The notes: a model not told the origin generated them from the sequence alone. Positions 34,420 to 44,346 are shown, counted from the stretch's first letter. The stretch is DNA of 64,000 nt from Caballeronia humi (GCF_001544475.1 NZ_FCNW02000002.1:310001-374000), one strand, 5' to 3'. Made by a program: numbers and translations.

Positions 34420-35250
34420 TTATGCCTCGGTCAAAAACTCCACGATGCGATCGCACACGCGCCCGAACATCTGCGTGCCAGTGACGGTCGCGCAGCCGCG
34501 CGCGCGGGCCGCTTCGATGAACGGCGTGAGCGGCGGCTTGGTCACCACGTCGCCGACGAAGGTCGTCGCCGCGAGCCGCGAGACATCGACCGGCAAAGGA
34601 TCGTCGGCGCGCATGCCCATCGGCGACGCGTTCACGACGACGTCGTAGGTTTCCGCGCGCACATCGCCGTCAGCGATGCTCACGCTTCCCAGCTTCAGCG
34701 CGTTCAGCCGCGCAACGAGCGCGTCGGTGCGCTCCGCGTCGTTGTCGCGTACTGCGAGCGAGGCCACGCCCTGGTTGACGAGCGCGTGGCCGATCGCCGA
34801 GCCCGCGCCGCCCGCGCCGACTAACAGCGCGCGCTTGGCCGGCAGGTTGCAGCCCGCATCGCCGAGTGCGGTCACGAAACCCGTGCCGTCGCACATTGTT
34901 CCGTGCCAGGTGCCGTCCGTGTTGCGGCGCAGCGTGTTGACCGCGCCAAGGAACGCCGCTTGATCACTGAACGAAGCGCAGAACTGCGCCGCGCTGAACT
35001 TGTGCGGCACGGTGATGATCACGCCGTCGACGTTGCGCATCGCCGTCACGGCCGCGAAGAACGCGGGGAGGTCTTCCGGCGCGACGTGCGCGGGAACGAC
35101 GATCGCGTCGCGGCCGGCCGCGCGCAACGCCGCGGTCACGCCGGCGGGCGAGCGCACCTGCGCGATTGGATCGCCGACGATGAAATACAGGCGCGTTGCG
35201 CCGCTCAGGCCCGCATCGAGCGATGCGTTAAAAGCGTTGTCTTCGGTCAT
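34420..35250 (-). CDS. Shikimate dehydrogenase-like protein (catabolic paralogue 2)
   Basis: 276-residue AroE-fold protein. ITVPHKFSA keeps the catalytic Lys; GAVNTL, then MCDGTGF, keeps the Asp but replaces the Asn-Thr of NTDG with Met-Cys; LLVGAGGAGSAIGHALV is the nucleotide loop. It is clearly paralogous to 31436 but distant from it. GGAGG precedes the ATG at 35250. It is divergent from the KstD-like flavoprotein, and two inverted repeats lie in the gap. It likely oxidises a hydroaromatic substrate; true AroE should be elsewhere in the genome. Confidence 0.82.
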   Translation of the reverse strand: MTEDNAFNASLDAGLSGATRLYFIVGDPIAQVRSPAGVTAALRAAGRDAIVVPAHVAPEDLPAFFAAVTAMRNVDGVIITVPHKFSAAQFCASFSDQAAFLGAVNTLRRNTDGTWHGTMCDGTGFVTALGDAGCNLPAKRALLVGAGGAGSAIGHALVNQGVASLAVRDNDAERTDALVARLNALKLGSVSIADGDVRAETYDVVVNASPMGMRADDPLPVDVSRLAATTFVGDVVTKPPLTPFIEAARARGCATVTGTQMFGRVCDRIVEFLTEA

Positions 35251-35299
35251 GTGTATTGCCTCCAGGATTTGTATTGAGACGAACTCTAGTCGAAATTGG

Positions 35300-35316
35300 A
35301 ATTGTGTTCAACAATT
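35300..35316. promoter_or_regulatory. Inverted repeat in the divergent gap
   Basis: AATTGT (35300-35305), GTTCA, ACAATT (35311-35316): a perfect 6-base inverted repeat 50 bases upstream of the minus-strand dehydrogenase-like gene, in unusually AT-rich sequence. Candidate operator or promoter element. Confidence 0.45.
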
Positions 35317-35400
35317 TGATTTGACGAGTCGTCTGCCGTCTTCCGGCGATGACTTAAAAAGGACGTTTTCGCCGCGTGAAAGTTGCAAATTCAAGATAAC

Positions 35401-35415
35401 TGGAATAGGATTCCA
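35401..35415. promoter_or_regulatory. IclR-box-like palindrome before the flavoprotein gene
   Basis: TGGAAT-AGG-ATTCCA, a perfect palindrome 56 bases before the ATG at 35471. It fits TGGAA-N5-TTCCA, the outer arms of the E. coli IclR box TGGAAATNATTTCCA. Confidence 0.45.
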
Positions 35416-35470
35416 AAAACAAACATAAATCCAGAGACATCGAAAAGTCAACCGAAGGGCAGAACAGGCA

Positions 35471-37225
35471 ATGAAACTCGAACCGATCCTCGAATGCGAC
35501 GTGCTGGTGCTCGGCTCCGGCGCGGGTGGACTCTCCACCGCCGTGACTGCCGCCACGCGCGGCCTGCGCGTCATGGTCGCGGAAAAGGAAGATGTGTTCG
35601 GCGGCACGACCGCGTGGTCGGGCGGTTGGATGTGGATTCCGCGCAATCCTCTCGCGACGCGGGCCGGCATCGTCGAGGAGATCGAGGCGCCGCGCACCTA
35701 TCTGCAGAACGAGCTCGGCGCGCAGTTCGACGCCGATAAGGTCGATGCGCTGCTCGAACACGGTCCGGAGATGATCGAGTTCTTCGAGCGCAACACGTCG
35801 ATGCGTTTCGTCGACGGCAACCGCGTTCCCGACTTCCACACGTCGAACGGCGCGGCGAAGGGCGGCCGCTCGGTGTGCGCGATGCCGTTCGATGGCCGCG
35901 AGCTTGGATCGCTGATCGACAAGCTGCGTCCGCCGCTTGCGGAAGTGACGATCAAGGGTATGGCGATCGGCTCGGGACAGGACCTCGCCCATTTCTTCAA
36001 CGCGACGCGTTCGCTGCGTTCGGCGTGGCACGTGACGCGGCGTCTTGCAGCGTTCGCGGGGCACAAGCTGCGCTACGGCCGCTCGATGCATCTCGTCAAC
36101 GGCAACGCGCTCGTCGCGCGGCTGCTGAAATCGGCGGCGGATCGCGGCGTCGATTTGCGCACGCGGGCGAAGGCCGTCGAGATTCTGCGCAATGGCGATC
36201 GCGTGACGGGTGCGCGCGTCGAGATCGAAGGCGTGCTGCATGAAGTGCGCGCGGCGCGCGGCGTGGTGCTCGCGTGCGGCGGCTATCCGCACGACGCGGC
36301 GCGGCGCGCGCAGACGTTCGCTTACACGCCGACGGGGCGCGAGCACTGGTCAGCGGCGCCGCGCGCGAATACCGGCGACGGGATTCGCATGGGCGAAGCG
36401 ATCGGCGCGCATTTCGACGACTCGCTCGATACGCCCGCCGCGTGGGCGCCGGTGTCGCTCGTGCCGAAGGGCAAGGGGCAGCCGGAAGCCGCGTTCCCGC
36501 ATCTGATCGAGCGCGCGAAGCCGGGCGTGATCGCCGTGACGCGCGGTGGGCGCCGCTTCGTCAACGAGGCGTCGTCGTATCACGACTTCATGGGCGCGCT
36601 CATCGGCACGACGCAGCCGGGCGAGGAAGTGTGCGCGTGGCTCGTCTGCGATCATCGTTTTCAGCGGCGCTACGGACTCGGGTTTTCGAAGCCGTTTCCG
36701 TTTCCCGTCGGTCCGTACCGGCGTTCCGGCTATTTGAAGCAGGCGAACACGCTGCGCGAACTCGCGACGCAATGCGGCATCGATCCGCAAGGGCTCGTGG
36801 AAACGGTTGCGGCGTACAACGGCTACGCCAAGGACGGCTTCGATCCGCAATTCCACAAGGGCTCGACGCCCTACAACCGCGTGCAGGGCGACGCGCAGCA
36901 CGGGCCGAACCCGTGCGTCGCGCCGATTGTCGATGGGCCGTTCTATGCGGTCAAACTGCTGCCCGGCAGTCTCGGCACCTTCGCGGGCCTTTCGACCGAT
37001 GCGCAATCGCGCGTGCTCGACGAAGCGCATACGCCGATTCGCGGCCTCTACGCCGTCGGCAACGACGCGGCGAGCATGATGGGCGGCTGTTATCCGAGCG
37101 GTGGCATCACGCTTGGGCCCGCAATGACGTTCGGCTATCTCGCGGGGATCGCCCTTGCCAAGGCGCGAGAGGATGAAACGGTCGCGGAGGTTTCCGCCAT
37201 GAACCGCGCCAGAACGTTGCAGTGA
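35471..37225 (+). CDS. FAD-dependent dehydrogenase, 3-ketosteroid-delta1-dehydrogenase-like
   Basis: 584-residue flavoprotein of the fumarate reductase/KstD group (PF00890). The FAD motif is VLVLGSGAGGLSTAVTAATRG, followed by the KstD-typical FGGTTAWSGGWMWIPRNP. The C-terminal part has GLYAVGNDAASMMGGCYPSGGITLGPAMTFGYLAG, the second flavin contact. Such enzymes introduce ring double bonds next to a ketone in steroids or in oxo-cyclohexane acids. With no steroid genes around, and shikimate-type genes on its left, action on a hydroaromatic keto acid is likelier. It has no signal peptide. Confidence 0.85.
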   Translation: MKLEPILECDVLVLGSGAGGLSTAVTAATRGLRVMVAEKEDVFGGTTAWSGGWMWIPRNPLATRAGIVEEIEAPRTYLQNELGAQFDADKVDALLEHGPEMIEFFERNTSMRFVDGNRVPDFHTSNGAAKGGRSVCAMPFDGRELGSLIDKLRPPLAEVTIKGMAIGSGQDLAHFFNATRSLRSAWHVTRRLAAFAGHKLRYGRSMHLVNGNALVARLLKSAADRGVDLRTRAKAVEILRNGDRVTGARVEIEGVLHEVRAARGVVLACGGYPHDAARRAQTFAYTPTGREHWSAAPRANTGDGIRMGEAIGAHFDDSLDTPAAWAPVSLVPKGKGQPEAAFPHLIERAKPGVIAVTRGGRRFVNEASSYHDFMGALIGTTQPGEEVCAWLVCDHRFQRRYGLGFSKPFPFPVGPYRRSGYLKQANTLRELATQCGIDPQGLVETVAAYNGYAKDGFDPQFHKGSTPYNRVQGDAQHGPNPCVAPIVDGPFYAVKLLPGSLGTFAGLSTDAQSRVLDEAHTPIRGLYAVGNDAASMMGGCYPSGGITLGPAMTFGYLAGIALAKAREDETVAEVSAMNRARTLQ

Positions 37226-37497
37226 CAGGGGCTACACATTCACGCCCGACGCCACTTCGCGCGGGCGGTCAGGTCTGATGTCCGCTGCGTCCCGCATGCG
37301 ATGGACTGGCTACAATGCGCCTAACGCGGCAGCCGTCGAAGGCCACCTCAAGCACCGCGCCCACAGCGACCACCGGTTGCCCACCTATACCCACATATGA
37401 TTTCCCCGCGTGCCCTTTGCCCCTAACATGGGGTTAACCGAGCGGTGAGCCAGCCCTTTACACCCGCCCACATTTACGTACGGTCGAGGACACGCGC

Positions 37498-37860
37498 TTG
37501 CATACCCGTTCAATAGTTTCCGTGGTCGATGATGACGAATCCGTTCGCGTCGCGACTTCCAGTCTGCTCCGGTCGCTTGGCTGGGACGTCTGTATTTATG
37601 CGTCCGCCGAATCCTTTCTGGAATCGGGCCGGCTGGACGAAGTGGCCTGCGTCATCTCCGACATCCAGATGCCCGGCATGACCGGCCTGCAAATGCAGCA
37701 GCGGTTGCGCGAGATGGGTCATGCGCTGCCGATCGTTTTCATCACGGCGTTCGCGTCGGAATCGGTGCGCAGGCAGGCGCTGGAAGGCGGCGCCGTGTGC
37801 CTGCTCAGCAAGCCGGTGGATGGCGCCGTCGTATCCCAATGTCTGGAGAAACTGCGCTAA
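37498..37860 (+). CDS. Stand-alone response regulator receiver (CheY/FixJ-N type)
   Basis: 120-residue receiver domain with no output domain. The acidic pocket is VVDDDES, the phosphorylated Asp is in VISDIQMPGMTG and the conserved Lys in LLSKPVDG. It is closest to the receivers of FixJ-type regulators. The start is TTG at 37498, with GAGGA upstream; no ATG fits. It precedes a histidine kinase and a FixJ-type regulator by about 220 bases and may act as a phosphate sink or relay for them. Confidence 0.82.
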   Translation: MHTRSIVSVVDDDESVRVATSSLLRSLGWDVCIYASAESFLESGRLDEVACVISDIQMPGMTGLQMQQRLREMGHALPIVFITAFASESVRRQALEGGAVCLLSKPVDGAVVSQCLEKLR

Positions 37861-38082
37861 CGATCGAGGTTTCAGGAAAAATCAGTACCCGGGCCAAGCA
37901 GGATCGCGCATAGTTTCAGGCATTTGAAAGCATCGGCCGCCGCTGCTCGAATCTTGTCTGCGATGACGGCGATTCCGGCGAACAGGCGTCCGGTATTCGT
38001 CTAACCAACGTCTTCCAACCGCCTATGTCCGCAACCCATCGTGCCATCGTTCTCCGCTAGACGACTCGCTGAAGCGATCGTG

Positions 38083-39585
38083 ATGAAAGATCGCCCACCC
38101 GCCGCCCGCGCGGTGCATCGTGACGTCCGCGTGCTGTTCGGGCTCGCCGCCGTGATCGCGCTCGTGGTGTTCGTGATCGACTCGCTGCCCACGCTCGACA
38201 TCGCGATCGCGGTGTTTTACGTCGTCGTGGTGCTGCTGGTTGCGTCTACGGGCAGCCGTCGCGCGACGATCGCCGTCGCGTGGGGATGCATCGCCTTGAC
38301 GCTCATCGGCTTCGTGTTGTCGCACGACGTGCATTACACGAACGGCGCGCTCGCGCGCTGCGGCGTCAGCCTGCTCGCGATCGTGACGACCGCCATCCTT
38401 TCGTTGCGCAACCTCGCCGCGACCGCGACGCTGCACGAGCAGGTCGAGGAGAGGAAGCAGGCGGAATACGCGCTCGAACGCAGCGAGGCGTTCCTGCTCG
38501 ATGCGCAGCGCCTGAGCCGCACCGGCAGCATCGCGACGAGCCTGCCGAGCGGCGTGATGTGGTGGTCCGACGAGGCGTATCGCATCTTCGACTACGGGCG
38601 CGACGTCGTGCCGTCGATCGAGGCGATCCTCGCGCGCGCCCATCCCGACGATATGGCCCTCGTGCGCGGCGCCCATGAACAGGCGCTGGCCGGTGCGCCG
38701 CTCGTCGAGGTCGAGCACCGGCTTCTGATGGCGGACGGCAGCGTCAAGAACGTGCATTACGTCGCGCATCTCGCGTCGCCGCAAGCGGGCGGGCTCGAAT
38801 ATGTCGGCGCGTTGATGGACGTCACCGAGACCAAATGCGCGCAGGAAGCGCTCGCCCGCTCGACCGCCGAACTCGCGCACGTCACGCGTATCACGATGCT
38901 GGGCGAACTGGCCGCCTCGATCGCGCACGAAGTCACGCAGCCGATCGCGGCGATCGTCACGTGCGGCGATGCGTCGCTGCGCTGGCTGAACCGTCCGACG
39001 CCCGATCTCGTGGAGGCGAAGCAGTCGATCGCGCAGATGATCCGCGACGCGAAGCGCGCAAGCGACGTGATCAAGCAGATCCGGTCGATGGCGAAAAAGC
39101 GCGACCCGCTTCCGGCTAAACTCGATTTGAACGAGATCGTGGTGGAGTCGATCGAACTCGTGCGGCGCGAACTGGAGCGGCATCGCGTGGAGGTGAGGAT
39201 CGAGCTGACGTCGCCGTCGCCGACGGTAAGCTGCGATCGCGTGCAACTGCAGCAGGTGCTGATCAACCTTGTTATGAACGGCGTGCAGGCGATGGCGGAC
39301 GTTGCCGGCCCTCGCCGCGTGCGGATCGTGACGCGCCGTTTCGACGCAGGCAACGCGCAGGTCATGGTGCAGGACTCGGGCGCCGGCATCAGCCAGGACA
39401 ACGTGAGCCGCCTCTTCAACGCATTTTTTACGACCAAAGCCGAGGGCATGGGCATGGGACTATCGATTTGCCGTTCGATCGTCGAGGCGCACGGCGGCCG
39501 TATCTGGGCCGAGTCGCCGGAAGAGGGCGGCGCGGTGCTGCAGTTCATTCTGCCTGTCGAGGAGGGGGAAAGTCATGAGCATTGA
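38083..39585 (+). CDS. Membrane sensor histidine kinase with PAS domain (FixL-like)
   Basis: Sensor kinase of 500 residues. Three or four membrane helices occupy about residues 10-110, a PAS domain follows (about 130-255, WWSDEAYRIFDYG ... YVGALMDVTE), then the phosphoacceptor helix GELAASIAHEVTQPIAAI and an HATPase domain with the N box NLVMNGVQAM and G boxes DSGAGI and GMGMGLSI. ATG at 38083 is used; an in-frame GTG at 38041 would add 14 residues. The stop overlaps the next regulator gene by 11 bases, so the two form a pair. Confidence 0.9.
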   Translation: MKDRPPAARAVHRDVRVLFGLAAVIALVVFVIDSLPTLDIAIAVFYVVVVLLVASTGSRRATIAVAWGCIALTLIGFVLSHDVHYTNGALARCGVSLLAIVTTAILSLRNLAATATLHEQVEERKQAEYALERSEAFLLDAQRLSRTGSIATSLPSGVMWWSDEAYRIFDYGRDVVPSIEAILARAHPDDMALVRGAHEQALAGAPLVEVEHRLLMADGSVKNVHYVAHLASPQAGGLEYVGALMDVTETKCAQEALARSTAELAHVTRITMLGELAASIAHEVTQPIAAIVTCGDASLRWLNRPTPDLVEAKQSIAQMIRDAKRASDVIKQIRSMAKKRDPLPAKLDLNEIVVESIELVRRELERHRVEVRIELTSPSPTVSCDRVQLQQVLINLVMNGVQAMADVAGPRRVRIVTRRFDAGNAQVMVQDSGAGISQDNVSRLFNAFFTTKAEGMGMGLSICRSIVEAHGGRIWAESPEEGGAVLQFILPVEEGESHEH

Positions 39586-40243
39586 CCTCGTGGGCAATGC
39601 GGGCAACGCCATCGTCTACGTCGTGGACGACGACGAATCGATGCGCCAGGCCGTCAGCACGCTGCTGCGTTCCGTGGGCCTGAGCGTCGAGACGTTCGCC
39701 TCGGCGCAGGAGTTCCTCGCGTTCGACATGCCGGACATGCCGAGTTGCCTGATCCTCGACGTGCGGCTGAAGGGGCAGAGCGGCCTTGCCGTGCAGGAAC
39801 AGATCGCGGCGAGCCAGCTCGGCCTGCCGATCGTCTTCATGACGGCGCACGGCGACATTGCGATGACGGTGAAGGCGATGAAGGCCGGAGCGAAGGATTT
39901 TCTGGCCAAGCCGTTTCGCGATCAGGACATGCTCGATGCCGTCGCGCACGCGCTGAAGAGCGACGAGGACCGGCGCGAAGCGAACCGGTCGGTGGCCGAT
40001 TTGCGGCGTTGCTACGAGTCGCTGACGCCACGCGAACGCGAAGTGATGGCGTTCGTCGCATCGGGGCTGATGAACAAGCAGATCGCGGGCGAATTGAACC
40101 TGAGCGAAATCACCGTGAAGATTCATCGCGGACAGGCAATGAGGAAGATGGGCGCGCGCTCGCTTGCTGATTTTGTGAAGAAGGCCGAAGCGCTCGGCGT
40201 GCGGTTGCCGGTGGACTCGGGGCCGCGTGCGTCTCGTGCCTGA
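39575..40243 (+). CDS. FixJ-family response regulator
   Basis: Two-domain regulator, 222 residues: N-terminal receiver (VVDDDES, Asp in LILDVRLKG, Lys in FLAKPF) and C-terminal LuxR-type HTH (LTPREREVMAFVASGLMNKQIAGELNLSEITVKIHRGQAMRKMGA). GGAGG sits before the ATG inside the end of the kinase gene. It is phosphorylated by the upstream kinase by inference from overlap; its target genes are not evident, though the flavoprotein locus lies just upstream. Confidence 0.92.
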   Translation: MSIDLVGNAGNAIVYVVDDDESMRQAVSTLLRSVGLSVETFASAQEFLAFDMPDMPSCLILDVRLKGQSGLAVQEQIAASQLGLPIVFMTAHGDIAMTVKAMKAGAKDFLAKPFRDQDMLDAVAHALKSDEDRREANRSVADLRRCYESLTPREREVMAFVASGLMNKQIAGELNLSEITVKIHRGQAMRKMGARSLADFVKKAEALGVRLPVDSGPRASRA

Positions 40244-40280
40244 AGGCTTTCAAACGCTCGCAACTGGCTCACACATAACA

Positions 40281-40314
40281 ACGCCCCAAACCGTCATACG
40301 GTTTGGGGCGTTTT
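40281..40314 (+). terminator. Strong terminator after the FixJ-type gene
   Basis: A perfect 14-base stem, ACGCCCCAAACCGT (40281-40294) with ACGGTTTGGGGCGT (40298-40311), around CAT, followed by TTT. Confidence 0.92.
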
Positions 40315-40333
40315 ACATGGGTAACCCGGGCGA

Positions 40334-40654
40334 TTACGAGTGGCTGTAGTCCACCGGATTTACCGCGCCGAAACCGCGCGCCGATCCGTTGCCCGAGGCC
40401 GAGCTTCCTTCGACCGACGCACCATACGACGATGCAGCCACGCCATTCTGCGCATCGACACGGCGTTGAGCCGCTTGCAGGTTCGCGGGGTACGTGACGC
40501 GATCGCTTGCCGGACTATAGCCCGCGCGTTCAAGCTGGATCAGTTCCGCCTTGACCTGCGCGCGCGTCACGGGACCGTTGTCCTGTGCGTTCGCGAACGT
40601 GGGAGCGGCGAGTGCGGTAGCGAGCACGACTGCGGGGATGAGTGCCTTGAACAT
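40334..40654 (-). CDS. DUF4148 domain exported protein
   Basis: 106-residue exported protein. Signal peptide MFKALIPAVVLATALAAPTFANA, cleaved near residue 23. The mature part has the DUF4148 pattern: TRAQVKAELIQLERAGYSP, then YPANLQAAQRRVDAQ. The Ser/Gly-rich tail looks disordered. This family is abundant in Burkholderia and its role is unknown. ATG at 40654 is taken because it starts the signal peptide. It is paralogous to the protein at 52501. Confidence 0.85.
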   Translation of the reverse strand: MFKALIPAVVLATALAAPTFANAQDNGPVTRAQVKAELIQLERAGYSPASDRVTYPANLQAAQRRVDAQNGVAASSYGASVEGSSASGNGSARGFGAVNPVDYSHS

Positions 40655-40919
40655 GATGAACCTCCGAATATTTGTGTGAGAACGGAGCGTCGGATCGTCT
40701 TGCATGTGTTCCGTTGCTGCGTCGATGGAGGCAAGTCTAGGCGTCGCGCGGCTCGGTATAAACCCTCATCGGATGGAATCACAATTCGCCAAATCGCACT
40801 AATCGCATGGCTCGCGCGACGCTGTGTGCCGCGCGAGCAGGCGATGGCCGAATACGTCGCGCGCGTCATCAAGCTCAAGGCCACGCGAGGAGCGGACGGC
40901 CTGAGCGGCGCGCAGAAAG

Positions 40920-41753
40920 TCAGCGATTGTTTTCCATCGGCTCGCCGATCACGAACGCGCCGCCTTGAAAGCGCTGCGCGGGATCGTCACGATCCGCATT
41001 CGGCGCGGACGGCGGGAAGCGGTCCGCGAACTGCACGGAACTGTCTTGCGGATTGAAGCCGAGGAAGCCCGCCTTCGAGTTGTCCCACCACTTGACCGGA
41101 TTGTCCGACGCGCCGTACACCACCGCGTGGCCGACCACGTTCGTGAACAGCGAACAGCGCACGAGTTCGATGAAATCGCGAAAGCTCAGAAACGTGACGA
41201 GCATCCGCGGGTTCTTGGGTTCCTCGAACGACGAACCGATCCGCAGACACACCGTCTCGATCCCGAAGCGGTCGTAGTAATAGCGCGACAGCGCTTCGCC
41301 GAAGCATTTCGTCACGCCGTAGAGGCTGTCCGGGCGTTGCGGCGCGTCGGTGTCGAGTACCTCGGTGACCGGGTGAAAACCGATCGCGTGATTCGAGCTC
41401 GCGAACACAACGCGCCGCACGCCGTGCCTGCGTGCCGCTTCGTACACGTTGTAGGTGCCGAGGATGTTCGCGCCGAGCAGGTCGTCGAACGGTGCGTCGA
41501 TCGAGATGCCGCCGAGATGCACGATCGCATCGACGCCTTCGACCAGATGCATCACGGCCTGCCGGTCGGCGAGATCGGCGACCACCGTTTCCTCATGCGG
41601 CGCCGGTTCGCCCAGTTTGGCGATGTCGCTGACACGCACGACGTCGGCCCAGTCGGCGAGCGCGCTGCGCAACTGGCGGCCCAGGTTGCCGGCCGCGCCG
41701 GTCAAAAGCAGTCGCCGGAACGGTTTCTTCGACGTGGCTGTTGGCTGGTTCAT
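40920..41753 (-). CDS. udh: Uronate dehydrogenase
   Basis: NAD-dependent SDR that oxidises D-galacturonate or D-glucuronate to the aldarate lactone, the first step of the oxidative uronate pathway. 277 residues. The Rossmann motif is LLTGAAGNLGRQLR; the catalytic region is FASSNHAIGF and SLYGVTKCFGEAL (YxxxK), both typical of bacterial Udh. GAGGAG precedes the ATG. It is divergent from a LacI regulator, and a LacI-type operator covers its +1 region. The transporter at 42933 shares that operator. Confidence 0.9.
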   Translation of the reverse strand: MNQPTATSKKPFRRLLLTGAAGNLGRQLRSALADWADVVRVSDIAKLGEPAPHEETVVADLADRQAVMHLVEGVDAIVHLGGISIDAPFDDLLGANILGTYNVYEAARRHGVRRVVFASSNHAIGFHPVTEVLDTDAPQRPDSLYGVTKCFGEALSRYYYDRFGIETVCLRIGSSFEEPKNPRMLVTFLSFRDFIELVRCSLFTNVVGHAVVYGASDNPVKWWDNSKAGFLGFNPQDSSVQFADRFPPSAPNADRDDPAQRFQGGAFVIGEPMENNR

Positions 41754-41779
41754 CTAAAACTCCTCGAACAATATTTTGA

Positions 41780-41793
41780 GGTAAACGTTTTCC
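41780..41793. promoter_or_regulatory. LacI-type operator at udh
   Basis: GGTAAACGTTTTCC, one base away from the perfect palindrome at 44347-44360. It sits just downstream of the udh -10 box, so a bound repressor would block initiation. Confidence 0.7.
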
Positions 41794-41794
41794 A

Positions 41795-41824
41795 ACTATA
41801 TCGATGGACGCAGGGCGCCGTCAA
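41795..41824 (-). promoter_or_regulatory. udh promoter (sigma70 type)
   Basis: On the minus strand TTGACG (41824-41819), 18-base spacer, TATAGT (41800-41795). Good matches to -35 and -10; the LacI-type operator begins 1 base after the -10 box. Confidence 0.65.
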
Positions 41825-41902
41825 TGGCGGCGCGACGACCTGAGCGGGACAGAGCACTGCTCCGTCGCAGCTTGTTTTCTGCGACAATCGGTTAACAAAA
41901 GA

Positions 41903-41914
41903 GAAAACGTTACC
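41903..41914. promoter_or_regulatory. LacI-type operator before the lacI-like gene
   Basis: GAAAACGTTACC, a degenerate copy of the same palindrome with its CG centre at 41908-41909, ending 6 bases before the regulator ATG. It suggests autoregulation. Confidence 0.55.
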
Positions 41915-41920
41915 TGACGA

Positions 41921-42916
41921 ATGAAAAAAAATTCCCCGACGATTCGCGACGTCGCCGCCGCTGCGGGCGTGTCGGTCGCGACCGTGTCCAAATACATCAA
42001 CGGCGCGCAGCGCTTCTCGGCACCGGTCGAGGCCAAGCTCAAGGTTGCGATCGAGGAGCTCGGCTATCGCTCGAACCCGCTCGCGCGCTCCATGATCACC
42101 GGCCGCACGCGCACCATCGGGCTGACCATTCTCGACATCAGCAATCCGCACTTCACGAACGTCGTGAAGGGCGCGAACCGCGTCGCGCTGAGGCACGACT
42201 ACACGCTGCTGCTCGTCGATACCGACGAAAACCAGGCGCGTGAGCGGCCGCTGATTGAAGCGCTCGCGCAACGCGTCGACGGCCTGATCGTCAGCTCGCG
42301 CATGCCCGACGAAGAAACGCACTGGATGCTCGACCTCAACAAGCCGCTCGTCCTTCTGCGGCGTAGCGAAACGCTGCCGATTCCGAGCGTTGGCATCGAC
42401 AACCGGCTCACCACCTACATGCTCGCGCGGCATCTGCTGAACCTCGGCCACCGGCAGATCGCCTACCTCGGCTTCGGCCAGGCGCCGCGCATCAACGACG
42501 AACGTATTCGCGGGGCGCGCGAGTGTCTCGAAGAAGCGGGGCTCACGCTCGACGTCTACGATGCCCACGCGCCGACTTCGCACGCCGGCGAGCACGCGTG
42601 CTCGCGGGTGATGCTCGGCCCGCGCAGGCCGCAGGCGGTGATCTGCTACAACGACCTGATCGCGCTCGGCTTCATGAAGGAGGCGGCGTCGCTCGGGCTC
42701 AGGCTGCCGCAGGACGTCTCGGTGACGGGCATCGACAACGTTCCGTACGGCGAATTCGCGTCCCCGGCGCTCACTACCGTCGATATCCAGAGCGAGAAGA
42801 TGGGCGAGCTCGCGATGCAGAAACTCATCGACGCGCTCGCCGGCCATCCGGATACCGAACATTCGATGTTCGAGCCGCGGCTCATCGTCCGTGAATCGAC
42901 GGCGGCCGGCGGCTGA
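41921..42916 (+). CDS. LacI-family regulator of uronate use
   Basis: Repressor of 331 residues. The LacI HTH is MKKNSPTIRDVAAAAGVSVATVSKYINGAQRFS, the hinge helix reads NPLARSMITGRT, and a periplasmic-binding-protein-like effector domain follows (TRTIGLTILDISNPHFTNVVKG ... VSVTGIDNVPYGEFASPALTTV). It lies between udh and the hexuronate transporter, and three copies of a GGAAAACGTTTTCC-type site surround it, so it likely represses both until a uronate or derivative is present. Confidence 0.92.
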   Translation: MKKNSPTIRDVAAAAGVSVATVSKYINGAQRFSAPVEAKLKVAIEELGYRSNPLARSMITGRTRTIGLTILDISNPHFTNVVKGANRVALRHDYTLLLVDTDENQARERPLIEALAQRVDGLIVSSRMPDEETHWMLDLNKPLVLLRRSETLPIPSVGIDNRLTTYMLARHLLNLGHRQIAYLGFGQAPRINDERIRGARECLEEAGLTLDVYDAHAPTSHAGEHACSRVMLGPRRPQAVICYNDLIALGFMKEAASLGLRLPQDVSVTGIDNVPYGEFASPALTTVDIQSEKMGELAMQKLIDALAGHPDTEHSMFEPRLIVRESTAAGG

Positions 42917-42932
42917 ACCAAGGTTGCCTGGT

Positions 42933-44222
<1,290 letters not shown>

Positions 44223-44346
44223 GAATGTCTCCGATACGCAGCTTCGCTCGTCGCGCTGCGCTTGTTTGTTCGTGGATGGCGACGAGCGCCGGGGCGGCCT
44301 GGCGTCCTGCGCGGCAACTTCGCTGCGCTGACGATCGACCTGGTTT

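Noticed and set aside
37475-37480. TACGTA before the stand-alone receiver gene as a FixJ-type site
   Set aside because: A six-base palindrome is too short to trust, and no second copy was seen near the kinase genes.
40281-40314. Perfect 14-base inverted repeat considered as an operator
   Set aside because: It directly follows a stop codon region and is followed by a T-tract, so a terminator explains it better.
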